Shown: piece by piece, positions 47,996 to 58,676 of the stretch
Numbering within the stretch: position 1 is the stretch's first letter
How the letters are laid out: each line of letters begins with the position of its first letter
Notes under the pieces: model-generated
What the model saw: the letters and a program-made list of their open reading frames with translations, nothing else
The model's database searches: none
Told to the model about the DNA's origin: nothing
Position numbers and translations under genes: made by a program
DNA from: Isoetes taiwanensis
Lineage: Eukaryota > Streptophyta > Lycopodiopsida > Isoetales > Isoetaceae
Reading direction: 5' to 3'
NCBI GenBank assembly: GCA_021234155.1
Contig: JAJEKV010000071.1
Span: 1,379,138 to 1,443,137, forward strand
DNA: 64,000 nt

Positions 47996-48594
47996 TGAGG
48001 ATGCAAATGGCGACATGGCGCCATTTGCATTCACTAGCATGCAAAAAAAATATGTTGAGGATGCATTCACCAGCATGCATTTGGTCTGCTATAGCAAATG
48101 CACGTTCAGGTATGCCACGAGATTTGCTGTGGAGTCACCTTCGTCCAGCTTGGTACCACTGAAGATTTTAGTCACGATGAGATTCAAAATGCAGCTTACA
48201 ACTTTGACGAAGAGGCATTTAGTGGGGCGGGATTTGACCTTCTTATGAATGTTGGCAAAGAAAAGCATGATCCTACTAATGGCAGTGATTCAATTCAGCA
48301 ACAAATTTCGTAATTTAGCTTCATAAACAAATTTTCTTGATGTGTAAATTTGTCAATTTCAGAAGATAATGATGCCCTTCTTCGTGTAAAATAGGTAAAA
48401 CTTGCTAACTTAAGTTGCGATTTTTTTTTTTTTTTTCCCCGATATTAATGGCACCAAATTTAGACAAAATATGTGTGAAAATGCTAAATAGCGCCATATT
48501 ATCGTCTAAAACACCTTAAAAAATGTCTTAAAAACAATTTCATCCCTAATTGGAATCACGAAATTTCTCATTTTAATGAAATTGTGCTTTTTAT

Positions 48595-49017
48595 AGATCC
48601 TCAGATGTTGGAAGAGCAATAAAGAAAGCTATAGCTGCGGAAAGGAAGTTAAATCCTGATTTTATAAACTGCAGTATATGGGATGGATATCCTGAGGACA
48701 AAGGCAATGACAAGATAAGCAATGAAAAAGCAAACAACAGCAGAAATTCTGATAAGGGAAATAAAAGTTCTAGAGCAAGTGTGGGTGATAATGAAGACTA
48801 AGCTCAGAAAACAAAGTGGGATAATCAGTCTGACAGATCTTCATTCAATAAAAGTGGGTGTTACTTCTGCGGAGGACCACATCTTAAGGTAGACTGCCTG
48901 AAGTTAAATGCAAAAAAGAGCAAAATGATTGGGGCAATCGGGAAGAACGAAGGGAATCAGGAGGCAGAGCAGAGTATAGATCAAATCCTCGTTCCAGCGG
49001 ACCTTCGGCCCAAATGA
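48595..49017 (+). pseudogene. gag, first copy, 3' part with zinc knuckle
   Basis: Resumes at DPQ and AIAAERKLNPDF in the same sequence as the second copy. The zinc knuckle CYFCGGPHLKVDC (C-x2-C-x3-H-x4-C) is intact here, including the histidine lost in the second copy. A TAA at about 48,799 and an early frame change break it. Ends LVPADLRPK before a stop at 49,015-49,017. Confidence 0.85.
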
Positions 49018-49467
49018 CTCAGTTGGAAGAGCAACTGGCTGAGTCAAATGCCAAAACGAATAAGCAAGTAACTTTTGCCGATGAAGTGCAAAAGGAAAGG
49101 GCGAAACTGCAAATTGCCTACTTGAAATAGGTTGTTAAGTGGTAACTCCATGAAGGAGGATAGGGTTAATTTTAAGCTTTAAGAGACAACAACTATGTCT
49201 GCAGCATAGATGTTGGTTTCATTGTTCATTATTAAAGTATATAAGGAAAAACTTTTTAGCCTTAAAGGCTGGATGAATTTTTAGCCTAAAGGGCTGGACT
49301 TGGATAATTCTAGTTGTGGATTCAACTAGGGTTGCAACCATGGACTTGGTTGTGGTAGATATTTCTAGTTGAGGATTCAACTAGGGTTGCAACCATGGAC
49401 TTGGTTGTGTCAAATTTGCCATATAATTCCTTGATCGAGGACGATCAATCCCGGGAAGGGGAGGAAT
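49018..49467 (+). other. Gag 3' flank with duplicated 50-bp unit and polypurine tract
   Basis: Two tandem copies of a unit containing GATTCAACTAGGGTTGCAAC and CATGGACTTGGTTGTG, also present before LTR3 (51,850-51,955). The polypurine tract GGGAAGGGGAGGAAT (49,453-49,467) touches LTR2; it would prime second-strand synthesis. No pol gene fits in this space. Confidence 0.8.
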
Positions 49468-50136
49468 TGATATGGTGGTGCTCGGGGGAGCGGTTCAGGC
49501 CCAATGCATCCGGAATTAATATTAGTAATTAATTTGTCAAGGGTAGTCTAGACCTTAAATTATGATCTTAAATTATGATGTTTGGGTCATGGTAGGCAAT
49601 AAATTCTTTAAGCAATAAACCATTGGTTATAAAATTAAAAGTTTATGAACACGGCTGATAACGGCTCGCAGACCCTTTCCGCAGAAACAACCCGAGATCA
49701 AATCTCCCGGAATTGGGGAAAAAGGGCAGATCCGGCCCTGCCAAAGGGCGAATCTTTGATATTTCTGGCCGAATCCTTGATTTTAATGATTGTTTACCTT
49801 TCTAAAGATATTTTTGGATTAGAAAAAGGTCATTCCGGAAATAGAGAGATCTCTGTTTATAACTGCAACTGTTCCTCTATCCTAGCATAGAATCTTCGGT
49901 TGAGTCTTTAGCGAAATCATCTGCCTTGCCTGTAGTCAGAGCTGATTGAATTTGTTTCTTTGAGTTTGAAACTATTGGATGCGGTTGTGGAAGCAAGGTA
50001 ACGATTTCTTGCTGGGATAGCCTGAGCCCGGGTGGGTGGAGAGCATAAGCCATGACGGCTGGATTTTGTGGACTATTTGTTGGTTGATTTCGTTTCTCTG
50101 ACTCTTGTTTTTGTATAAAGCCTGAAAGTCGTATCA
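49468..50136 (+). repeat. LTR 2 (middle, shared)
   Basis: 669 bases, same ends as the others. The bases on either side (GGAAT before, ATTTG after) are element sequence, not a target duplication, so this LTR serves as 3' LTR of the first unit and 5' LTR of the second. Confidence 0.92.
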
Positions 50137-50189
50137 ATTTGATATCAGAGCCTCTTGATTCTAAAAAGAAAAAAAAAAACCTCTAGACA

Positions 50190-51561
50190 ATGTCTACCAA
50201 TCGCTTTGGCGTACCTGATCATCAGTATACCCAGGCTCTGAGCAATGCCAGCTACATAGCAGACCAAATGGCTATGCCTCCTTCTACTAATCCTGCAGAA
50301 CATCAAAGCCAACTGGAATATATGTGTCTGGCTTATAAATTTTTACCTGAGCCTTCTGTGCAAACGAATGCACAATCAAATCCATCCAGTCTGCCTCCAG
50401 AAGCCTCTTGTAAATGGCTAGAAAAAGTTGCAGGAATGCCTACTTTCTACGGTGAAAAGAGAAACCCGCCTATTGTCTTTGGATTCCTCTCTACATGGAA
50501 AAGTTATTTTGAATTAGTAAAAGCTACAGAAAAGCAGAAGCTACAGGCCATGGACAAATATCTGATAAATATGGCAAGAACATGGTGGCAAGGAAGAAAA
50601 AGAATGGACTCAAAGATTTTAACATGGAAGAACTTTAAAGAAGCTTTTGAAGGTTACAACTTGGGGTCAAAGCATGGAGGTGGGGGACACTTTTTGTGTC
50701 AGCGACACATGGTGCTTAGGGGGTGCTTTCCGGAGCTATTTTCTTTGTATTTTTAAAAAATATTTTTCTTTTATGTTTTTGATATTTTTCCCTGAAACGC
50801 ATTCATATTACGCCTTGGAATACAAAATTTCAGCTTCATCGGAGTTACAGAAAAAAAGATAAAAATAAGTAAAATTCTCGCATTAGGTGCTTAGGGGGTG
50901 CTTGGCTGGCGCAAAAATGCCCCCCAACTCCATGCTTTGACCCCTTGGCAGCCAATTATCATAATGACGTCAAACGAGAATGGGATCTATTCAAGCAAGG
51001 TAATAACGAATCATTTATCAGTACACATCGAAATTTCAGTATTTGTCCACTCAAATGGATGGGTTCAATGAGAAGGAATTGTTACAAAAATATATAGCGA
51101 GACTCAAAAATTCCTTGTATGCAGAATTATGCTTTATAGATCCTCAGACGTTGGAAGAAGCAACAAACAAAGCTATAGCTGCGGAAAGGAAGTTAAATCC
51201 TGATTTTATAAACTGCAGTATATGGGATGGATATCTTGAGGACAAAGGCAATGACAAGATAAGCAATGAAAAAGCAAACAATAGCAGGAATTCTGATAAG
51301 GGAAATAAAAGGTCTAGAGCAAGTGTAGGTGATAATCAAGACGAAGCTCAGAAGACAAAGTGGGATAATCAGTCTGATAGATCTTCATTCAAGAAAAGTG
51401 GGTGTTACTTCTGCGGGGGACCACGTCTTAAGGTAGACTGCCCGAAGTTAAATGCAAAAAAGAGCAAAATGATTGAGGCAATCGGGAAGAACGAAGGGAA
51501 TCAGGAGGCAGAGCAGAGTATAGATCAAATCCTCGTTCCAGCGGACCTTCGGCCCAAATGA
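50190..51561 (+). pseudogene. gag, second copy, split by a MITE
   Basis: MSTNRFGVPDHQYTQ opens a frame of 156 codons up to the MITE at 50,664. After it gag continues (NYHNDVKREWDLFKQGNNES), changes frame near 51,030 and runs on as STQMDGFNEKELLQKYIARL to the zinc knuckle CYFCGGPRLKVDC and a stop at 51,559-51,561. The knuckle's metal-binding His is Arg here. Without the MITE and one frame change the protein would be about 430 residues: N-terminal region, Retrotrans_gag core, charged linker, knuckle. Gag packages element RNA into particles. Confidence 0.88.
50664..50943. mobile_element. 280-bp MITE with 23-bp terminal inverted repeats
   Basis: The ends are GGGTCAAAGCATGGAG then (G/T)TGGGGG; 22 of 23 bases pair. 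Target duplication CTTG lies at 50,660-50,663 and 50,944-50,947, and the empty site survives at 44,202-44,205 in the first gag copy. Inside, GGTGCTTAGGGGGTGCTT occurs twice in the same direction near both ends. It codes for nothing. Superfamily uncertain; the 4-bp duplication could also be read as 3 bp. Confidence 0.9.
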
Positions 51562-51996
51562 CTCAGTTGGAAGAGCAACCGGCTGAGTCAAGTGCCAAAA
51601 CGAATAAGCAAGTAACTTTTGCCGACGAAGTGCAAAAGGAAAGAGCGAAACTGCAAATTGCCTACTTGAAATAGGTTGTTAAGTGGTAACTCCATGAAGG
51701 AGGATAGGGTTAATTTTAAGCTTTAAGAGACAACAACTATGTCTGCAGCATAGATGTTGGTTTCATTGTTCATTATTAAAGTATATAAGGAAAAACTTTT
51801 TAGCCTTAAGGGCTGGATGAATTTTTAGCCTAAAAGGCTGGACTTGGATATTTCTAGTTGTGGATTCAACTAGGGTTGCAACCATGGACTTGGTTGTGAT
51901 AGATATTTCTAGTTGAGGATTCAACTAGGGTTGCAACCATGGACTTGGTTGTGTCAAATTTGCCATATAATTCCTTGTTCGAGGACGATTAATCTC

Positions 51997-52011
51997 GGGA
52001 AGGGGAGGAAT
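51997..52011 (+). promoter_or_regulatory. Polypurine tract before LTR 3
   Basis: GGGAAGGGGAGGAAT directly before LTR3, identical to the tract before LTR2. Confidence 0.85.
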
Positions 52012-52672
52012 TGATATGGTGGTGCTTGGAGGAGCGGTTCAGGCCAAACGCATCCGGAATTAATATTAGTAATTAATTTGTCAAGGGTAGTCTAGACATT
52101 AAATTATGATCTTAAATTATGATGTTTGGGTCATGGTAGGCAATAAATTCTTTAAGCAATGAACCATTGGTTATAAAATTAAAAGTTTATAAACATGGCT
52201 GATAACGGGTCGCGGACCCTTTCCGTAGAAACAGCCCGAGATCATATCAAATCTCCCGGAACTGGGGAAAAAGGGCAGATATGGCCCTGCCAAAGGGCGA
52301 GTCTTTGATATTTCTCGCCGAATCCTTGATTTTAATGATTGTTTACCTTTCTGAAGATATTTTTGGATTAGAAAAAGGTCATTCCGGAAATAGAGAGATT
52401 TGTGTTTATAAATGCAACTGTTCCTCTATCCTAGCATAGAATCTTCGGTTGAGTGTTTAACGAAATCATCTGCCTTGCCTGTAGTCAGAGCTGATTGAAT
52501 TTGTTTCTTTGAGTTTGAAACTATTGGATGCGGTTGTGGAAGCAAGATAACGATTTCTTGGTGGGATAGCCTGAGCCCGGTTGGGTGGAGAGCATAAGCC
52601 GTGAAGGCTATTTGTTGGTTGATTTCTTTTCTTTGACTCTTGTTTTCGTAATAAAGCCTTGAAGCCGTATCA
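52012..52672 (+). repeat. LTR 3 (3', outer)
   Basis: 661 bases ending GCCGTATCA, followed directly by the target copy CTCAA. A few small deletions relative to LTR1, including about 13 bases near the 3' third. Confidence 0.92.
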
Positions 52673-53139
52673 CTCAACTCATCCAACATCAAGAAATTGA
52701 GGTTCGAAGTGATTTCTATATTTATTGCTTATTGTTACAATTTGCAAACATCTTCTAGTTATGCTGATGCTGAATATTATGTTACTAGCATATTTATGTG
52801 GCTGGAGATTCCATTAATCCAAAACTGGAAAAGGGAAGACCTGGAATAGAAAATGTTTTCTCCATTCCACAAAATCAGCATGCTGAGATTAACATGTTCT
52901 TAGATTCAAATGCAGCAAACTTTGCACTCAATTCAGAGATTAGTGTTACATTAATTTGTCTTGATGTTATTGAAAAGCTTAGCCAGCATATAGTGTTGGA
53001 AAAGTTGAGCGCAAACAACTGCACTGTGGAATCATTATTTGTTCAATGCAAATTGAGTGAATGTATGGATGAATATGCGTCCAAAAATGCAGTTCAAATA
53101 ACTTTTCATAACAAATTTACTGAAACAACATCTGGAAAA
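52673..53139 (+). pseudogene. Nucleoside hydrolase, part after the retrotransposon
   Basis: Removing the LTR complex and one CTCAA joins FLN to SSNIKKLRFE in frame. A donor at 52,709 (GAA|GTGATT) and acceptor at 52,788 (TTACTAG) define an 80-base intron in phase 0, giving HIYVAGDSINP. This matches the strand and IYVxGG segment of plant NSH3-like nucleoside hydrolases. Then come NVFSIPQNQHAEINMFLDSN and a VTLICLD segment, equal to the family's N-x-F-x-x-P-x-N-x-x-AEFNMFLDP and ITLIPLD. The exon may end at 53,139 (AAA|GTCTAT). Divergence (AGDS for the usual GG, EINMFLDSN for EFNMFLDPL) suggests relaxed selection even before the insertion. Active-site His and later exons were not found. Confidence 0.65.
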
Positions 53140-53966
53140 GTCTATGGCAAACATTTACTCACAATCTTTTATCTTTCTTTCTCTCTTATATTGCATATAC
53201 ATGAAAATAACCATCAATGGCATAATAAAATCCAAATCATTTAGATAGTTTGGCTTCAAGATCTATCATATCAAACACCACTTTTGCCTTTCCTTGCCTT
53301 TTTATCAGTCAGGTTTGCCGTGCTTTTTAATCAGCCAGGTCACCTCTGCAAGATGCAAACTTCTTTGGAGCCCTCAAGACGAGCTAGTCTGGACGTGCAA
53401 ACATGGTCCAATCTGCAAGGGATACATCACAGTACCAGACCAAGCCGCACATAAGTTATAACAATAAAAAGTGTAAAGGTCATGGATATTTAGCTTAGTT
53501 TATGAAAAAAAAACCTAATACAAAACTACCATAGACTATAGACACTAAAGTCTACGTCAAAGACTTACCTCAGCCAGATTACAAGGCTTGATGATCGGGA
53601 TATATCACAGAGATAACATCTGCTACAGCCATAATCGAGGATTCAAATGCCTAAAACCATTTCAATGTTATCCACGATCTATGATCTAGCTTTGTCCTCC
53701 ATCAAACTCAGAGGACAATATGCTCTAGATGTTAACTAAGTATTTCTTTCTTCCTTCCTCTCTAGTGAAGATATTGATGATAGAGATATTGCTTAGGTAA
53801 CTTCTTTGGAATGCATTAATTTTTATGGAGGAGAAAAACCATAACTATAACTGCTTCAAGGACTGAACCTGAATTGCAAAAGCTACAACGTAAATTACCA
53901 CTATCTACAAGTATAACTGCTTCAGGAATTGAACCCGAATTACCAAAACAACTTTCTATTTTTCTA
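53140..53966. other. Intergenic or intronic DNA, no gene recognised
   Basis: No later nucleoside hydrolase exon was recognised. A degenerate duplication (AACTGCTTCA(A)GGA(C)TTGAACC) occurs near 53,851 and 53,918. Confidence 0.4.
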
Positions 53967-54842
53967 TCAACTTAACATTTTAATGCTCAGCTTACTTGGA
54001 ACTTGACAATCTTTACATTTTATTAAAGACTCTCGGCGGTATCCAAGCTTCCTATCATTCAAAAGAAAATGAAAGTCATCATGCAACCTAGCTGCATTTA
54101 GAAGATCTTTGCAATCGTACAATGTACAGTCTTCTTCAACATTGATGATCTTATTCTCTAAATCTCCACAAGCAATAGTTAGCTCCATTGAAGAAGATAT
54201 AGTGCTCCTCAATTTCTTTCCAAACCCAATGATCTCCGTCCCTAATTTTTCTTTTCCTCTCCACGAAGTAAGTAAAGTATAGAAACTGCTTGGACAATCT
54301 GCACCTGTAACACAAAGAACTCTTTGATAACTTTTAATATAAGAAATTCAGATAGCAAATAGGAACCAAGTTTTCTTACCTGAAAATAAGAGTATCAACT
54401 GCTACCAAAATAACTCAATGTCCTAATAAGACTACTTTAACCAATATACCTAATGAGCTAATGTGATTATTTCTTATTTTGAATATATGTTTTTTTTATA
54501 ACAACCCATTCAATTGTTTTAGGAATATATGGTCTATGGTTTCAGGAATTATTATTTTTTACATCCATATCAAAACCCCCCGGAACCCCCTGTTATTTTG
54601 CTACATATTTTACTACCACTAACATGTTCTTTTCTTTTCCACTTGCTAGAAAATAGATTGTCCAGTGTCCCATAAAGATGGTTTGCTGAAAACATATGTT
54701 TGTCGTGTCCTTCTAACTGAGGATTCATGTTGAAATAAGAAAGAGAACAAGTACAAAAGCTTACCAGCACATCTAGCACCGTCTAATGTCTTGTAAATCT
54801 CTTTCCAAGTTGTTCTTAGAATGTTGTTAAGATCTTGCAATC
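53967..54842 (-). CDS. Two-exon gene fragment, unrecognised
   Basis: On minus, the first exon (about 54,840-54,765) reads LQDLNNILRTTWKEIYKTLD and GARCAG, ending at a strong donor (GCTG|GTAAGC). The second (54,304-53,967) starts after TGTTACAG and joins in phase to ADCPSSFYTLLTSWRGKEKL, then IIGFGKKLRSTISSSMELTI and a C-x-x-C-like stretch, with a stop at 53,967. The 139 joined residues have no stop and good splice borders, so this looks like the 3' end of a real gene. Upstream exons were not found; the frame ends near a possible acceptor at 54,842. The family is unknown to me. It could be a Helitron- or CACTA-captured piece. Confidence 0.5.
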
Positions 54843-55895
54843 TACTAACTCAGCGCCCATTAAGCTAAGACTCGGGGGTCCAACCTCATGTAACCACACC
54901 AAAAGTATCACAATAATAGCTTGTAATAAATGCTATGTAAGAAATGACCTTGTACACGAAATACTCCATATTATATGAGAATGTACACCTGTCATACTGA
55001 GCTAATTTGTAAGGAAGAAAATGAGTGAACAAAAAATTGATATTGTTTTACGTAGGAATGATAAGTTGACTTGCTTGCCATATCAGCACATAATTAAGAG
55101 GAAGTAAATATTCCTTCATGGTGGAAGCTTTTACCATAAATATACATGAACCTCATAGAAAAGCTGGTGCCAATGGCACTCCAATTGTGAGCTTCACCAG
55201 TTCTTTCCATTCTAACTTACGTTTCCAATCTATTGCATGTTCCTTCCTCGAATATACATCATTTATGGATATCGGCTCAACCGGCTGTCATATGACACTA
55301 TCCAAATGGCCCATGTGTTGCCAAGACTGGGCTGATCCTTTATCATAAAGGAAAAGATGCAAGTGCCATAAGGGACATATTTGGAAATGTGTAACATATG
55401 ACAACTGAAAACCTGCTATCTCATGAACTCCGATGCATTCCAACTCGTCATGAATTCAATTGTTACAATTAAATTTCTTAATTCTATGTTGAAATTTGGC
55501 AGGCCTGCTAAGACAATTATATTTGGTCATCCAAGACAGAATTCTCTCTGGTCGAACAGGCCAGTTTGCAATACACATTGGGCCGATGGTATAAGAATGT
55601 CTTCCAGCATGGCAAAAGTTGGACTGAAATTTCCTATACATGTGGAAGTTCTAATTCAGGAGCAGTTCACGGATCAGAGAAATGTGAGCCCATTGTCTAG
55701 AGTACATGTTCTTTCATTATAGGAGCATCCAAAAACGAGTGTTGAAATATTAAATGGTGCTCCAAAAAATGAGGCTTACACCAGTTCCTGATATAAGATG
55801 GAGAGGAGGACCTGACATCAGGGAGAAGTGTCGATGCTCTGTGTGATGTGTTAAGATTAATGCACAAGAATATGACATACAATAAAAGCTGTGTT
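54843..55895. other. Intergenic DNA downstream of NUP54
   Basis: Two plus-strand frames (55,118-55,348 and 55,423-55,722) show no recognisable domain. The stretch should include the NUP54 3' untranslated region next to 55,896. Confidence 0.45.
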
Positions 55896-58676
55896 TTATG
55901 AAAATGTACTTGGAAAAAACTTCGCCCCAGGTTCTTTTAGCTTGTTCTTATATATTTCAGTTCCTAGAAATCTGTCAGACATTTCTGCATCGTCCGACGT
56001 CATAATTTCAATATCCCTCATGTCTCGTTTGAGCACAGCAGCAAGTCGGGTAATTGCCTCAGTTTGTTGTTTCATAACCTGAAAATAGATAAAAGGGTCA
56101 TTATAGGGCTGCAATATTGCATGAACTTAGCAGGAAGGAACAAAAATTATAATAGCAACTTAACCTAAAAAACAGATATATTTATACACCTCCTGAATAT
56201 CCACCAGACTCTGGTCATCAATTTTGCCAGTCTCAAGTATTGTGCTTGCGCAGCTTCCTCCAACACCTGCTTGTACTCGAGACAATGACAGAACGGAGTC
56301 CACCTTTCTTGGAAGTTCCCCACTTGTAGAATGCAGCTGTTCAATTCAAAGTGTATAAGATGCCACGATATCTTCAAAAGCTTAATGAGATGCATATTTT
56401 CCAAAGTATAAAATGCTATGATTTTTCAAAAAGTTTTTTAGGACACAGAATAGCATGCCGATTTTCAAAAGTTTAAAGACACGGGTCCTTTCTATAGTAT
56501 TCACACAATAAAAAATAGCTATTAAGTTCACATAACAGACCTGACGAGCTAAACTCCGCAATAGTTCTCCCAACTGAGCCTCTCCTCTTGTCAATGGCAT
56601 CCGTAAACCTTTAACTTCAAGGGCTTCAACTATTCTCATAACCTTCAGTAAAAAGATTATTTAGTACAGTATATTATACTCCAAGCATTACAACTCAGCA
56701 AGAAAGATAACATGGAAATATACAAAATAAGGCAATTATGATGGCTTCAAAGACCAGCAACAGACATGGCTATAGCTTAGATTAGCCTACTACAAACAAT
56801 AGCGCCACTACATATACTTAATCAAAGGAGAAGTGTTAAAAAGAAGAGTGACATCAAAGAAAATGCATTTATTATCCTTGACGATTTGATGAGACGAGTT
56901 GCTCTGCAGTCCGGTTTCAATATTTCATACTCTATATATAGGAATAGGCAAAGTTGTTTCTAAGCCATTTTTGTCCTACCAGGCTTTAGGAATCAGATCT
57001 TTCAAACATGCGCTTAGAATAGATATAACTGTTTGTCACATACTTACTCTCAACAACCGTCTTTGTAATTCTTGCTCTTTCTGTCTCAACCGCTGGATCC
57101 ATGGAAGGGTATCCACTTGAAAGTGCCTTTGAAGCTACACCAAAGCAAAAAAAGAAGGAAAAATATGGAAATAGCGAAAACAGAATTAATGCAGAGTCTT
57201 CATACCATCTTGACATTACTTTCTGTGGCTTGTAGTCGTTGGAAATCAGCTGCAAGAGCTTCATCCTGCAGCTGCCTTGCCCAAAATACAAAAGATATGA
57301 GAAAGACCCAGCAAAGTCAAGGCATTATTAAATTGGCCACTATGATGAGGTTTAAAGCATGAAGAAACACTTATAATTCAGTTTATACCTTCAAACGGTT
57401 TGAAAGGTCCTTAAAGCCAAGCATAAGCTCAGGCCACATACGCCCTCCATTTTCCATGCCTTCAAGCTTGTTCATTGCCTCTGCCCACATTAACTGACAT
57501 GTAGACCTATCAGATGAAAATAAAGTAACTGTGACTGTAAACTACGTTTCAGCAGTGATGTGGTATTTCTTACCTCTGGAACTCCTGGTGGCTTTACTCG
57601 CATTGATGGATCAGTAATACTCAATAACAAATGCTGTACAGCAAACAGTAGTTCCATTAATTAATTCACAACTAAAAAGGTTTCAAGACAAATTTCAGAA
57701 TCTCGTACCTTGAATGCATATCGAGGACTTCCAGGTTCATCTTTGTAAGCATCAACAATAGCCTGTAAAGATCATCATGACAGCGAATCATGCATCAGCT
57801 CACAACATTTATGTATGGTGTTATGTACAGAATCTGACCTGAATTTCCCTATCCGGAAGGGGAATGGCCAATGGAGCAACAGGTGCCATTTGTGTCGTCA
57901 GCTGTCCAGTGTTGAACATAGGTTGCTGCAGGTTACCAAATATTGATGGCTGAGTTTGTTGCATGAAAGGCATGTTGCTTGCCTGTGGTTGACCAAATTG
58001 TGCAGGTGTTGCTGACCCAAACAGACTAGGTTGCGTTTGTTGACCAAAGAGAGGTGTCTGAGCTTGTCCATATGTGGATCCTGAAGATTGTCCAAATGGT
58101 GTTTGCGGTGTTGTCTGCCCAAATAATGGAGTCTGCCCAAATGGAGATTGACCAAATGTCCCCGGTTGCGGAGTAGATCCAAACAAATTTGCTGTTGGAG
58201 CTGCAAAAACATTCATAATTGAAAATAAATAAACTGCCTATAGTTGCAAAGTCTTCAAAACTAATGCATGTCTAACTTTGCTAAATCCGATTTTAGCCCT
58301 TCCTTTACTCGAAATGATGTTCCTCATACCTGGGGATCCAAATGCAGGTGTGCTGGACCCAAAGCCGGATGTGCTTCGCGCCAAATGCAGGTGTGCTGGC
58401 ACCAAAGGCTGGCGTGCTCGATCCAAATGTAGAGGGGCTGGCCCCAAATGGTGTATTGGCACCAAATGCAGGTGTGCTGCTCGCAAAAGCTGGTGTGCTG
58501 GAACCAAAGGCAGGTGCTGGTGTGCTCGAACCAAAGGCCGGTGCTGGTGTGCTCGAACCAAAGGCCGGTGTACTGGCCCCAAAGGTCGATGCACCACCAA
58601 ATGCTGGAGTGCTGGCGAAAGGGCTAGATGTATTTGACCCGAATAAACCTCCACTAGGGGGTGTCCCTCCAAACAT
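55896..58676 (-). CDS. NUP54: Nuclear pore protein Nup54, ten coding exons
   Basis: Exons on minus: 58,676-58,330; 58,200-57,839; 57,762-57,709; about 57,633-57,575; 57,493-57,389; 57,271-57,206; 57,134-57,048; 56,642-56,541; 56,336-56,190; 56,078-55,896, all with GT..AG and matching phases, about 503 residues. The first two exons code an FG-repeat region (many FGSSTPAFG, then FGQ-type units) that fills the pore channel and binds transport receptors. The rest is the conserved alpha-helical Nup54 domain ([88 protein letters not shown]), which joins the Nup62-Nup58 coiled-coil complex. Exon 1 is 347 bases where 346 would keep the frame: one extra base near 58,380 shifts [12 protein letters not shown] out of frame. 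Either a sequencing error or a broken allele. A 5' leader intron precedes the ATG. Confidence 0.93.

Larger units (their letters stand above)
44266..48590. other. 4.3-kb insertion in the first gag copy, nested
   Basis: Defined by comparison with the second copy, where gag runs on. It contains a GC-rich stretch (44,560-44,960) with repeated GGACCTAGCGCCAG and TGCTGCTAGAT, a SINE (44,970-45,120), and a block bounded by inverted repeats (45,330-47,995). An exon-like frame at about 48,138-48,313 (GTTEDFSHDEIQNAAYNFDE) follows a possible acceptor (GTCCAG). The borders with gag are approximate because about a dozen bases of gag are also missing or changed. No transposase recognised; probably several insertions in one another. 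Confidence 0.6.
43010..52672 (+). mobile_element. Tandem LTR retrotransposon complex: LTR-gag-LTR-gag-LTR
   Basis: Three LTRs (43,010-43,683; 49,468-50,136; 52,012-52,672) begin TGATATGG and end TATCA, so each has TGATA..TATCA ends. The 5-bp target duplication CTCAA flanks only the whole complex (43,005-43,009 and 52,673-52,677); the middle LTR has no duplication of its own. After LTR1 and LTR2 comes a primer site for initiator Met-tRNA, and before LTR2 and LTR3 a polypurine tract. Each internal region codes only a Gag-like protein; no protease, reverse transcriptase, RNase H or integrase was found, so the family depends on another element. The shape fits unequal recombination between LTRs after one insertion. 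Confidence 0.92.

Noticed and set aside
43010-52672. Two independent LTR retrotransposons inserted side by side
   Set aside because: The middle LTR is shared and lacks a target duplication, while CTCAA flanks only the whole complex.
49877-52692. Minus-strand frames inside LTR2 and LTR3
   Set aside because: They lie in LTR sequence, differ in frame between LTRs and carry no known domain.
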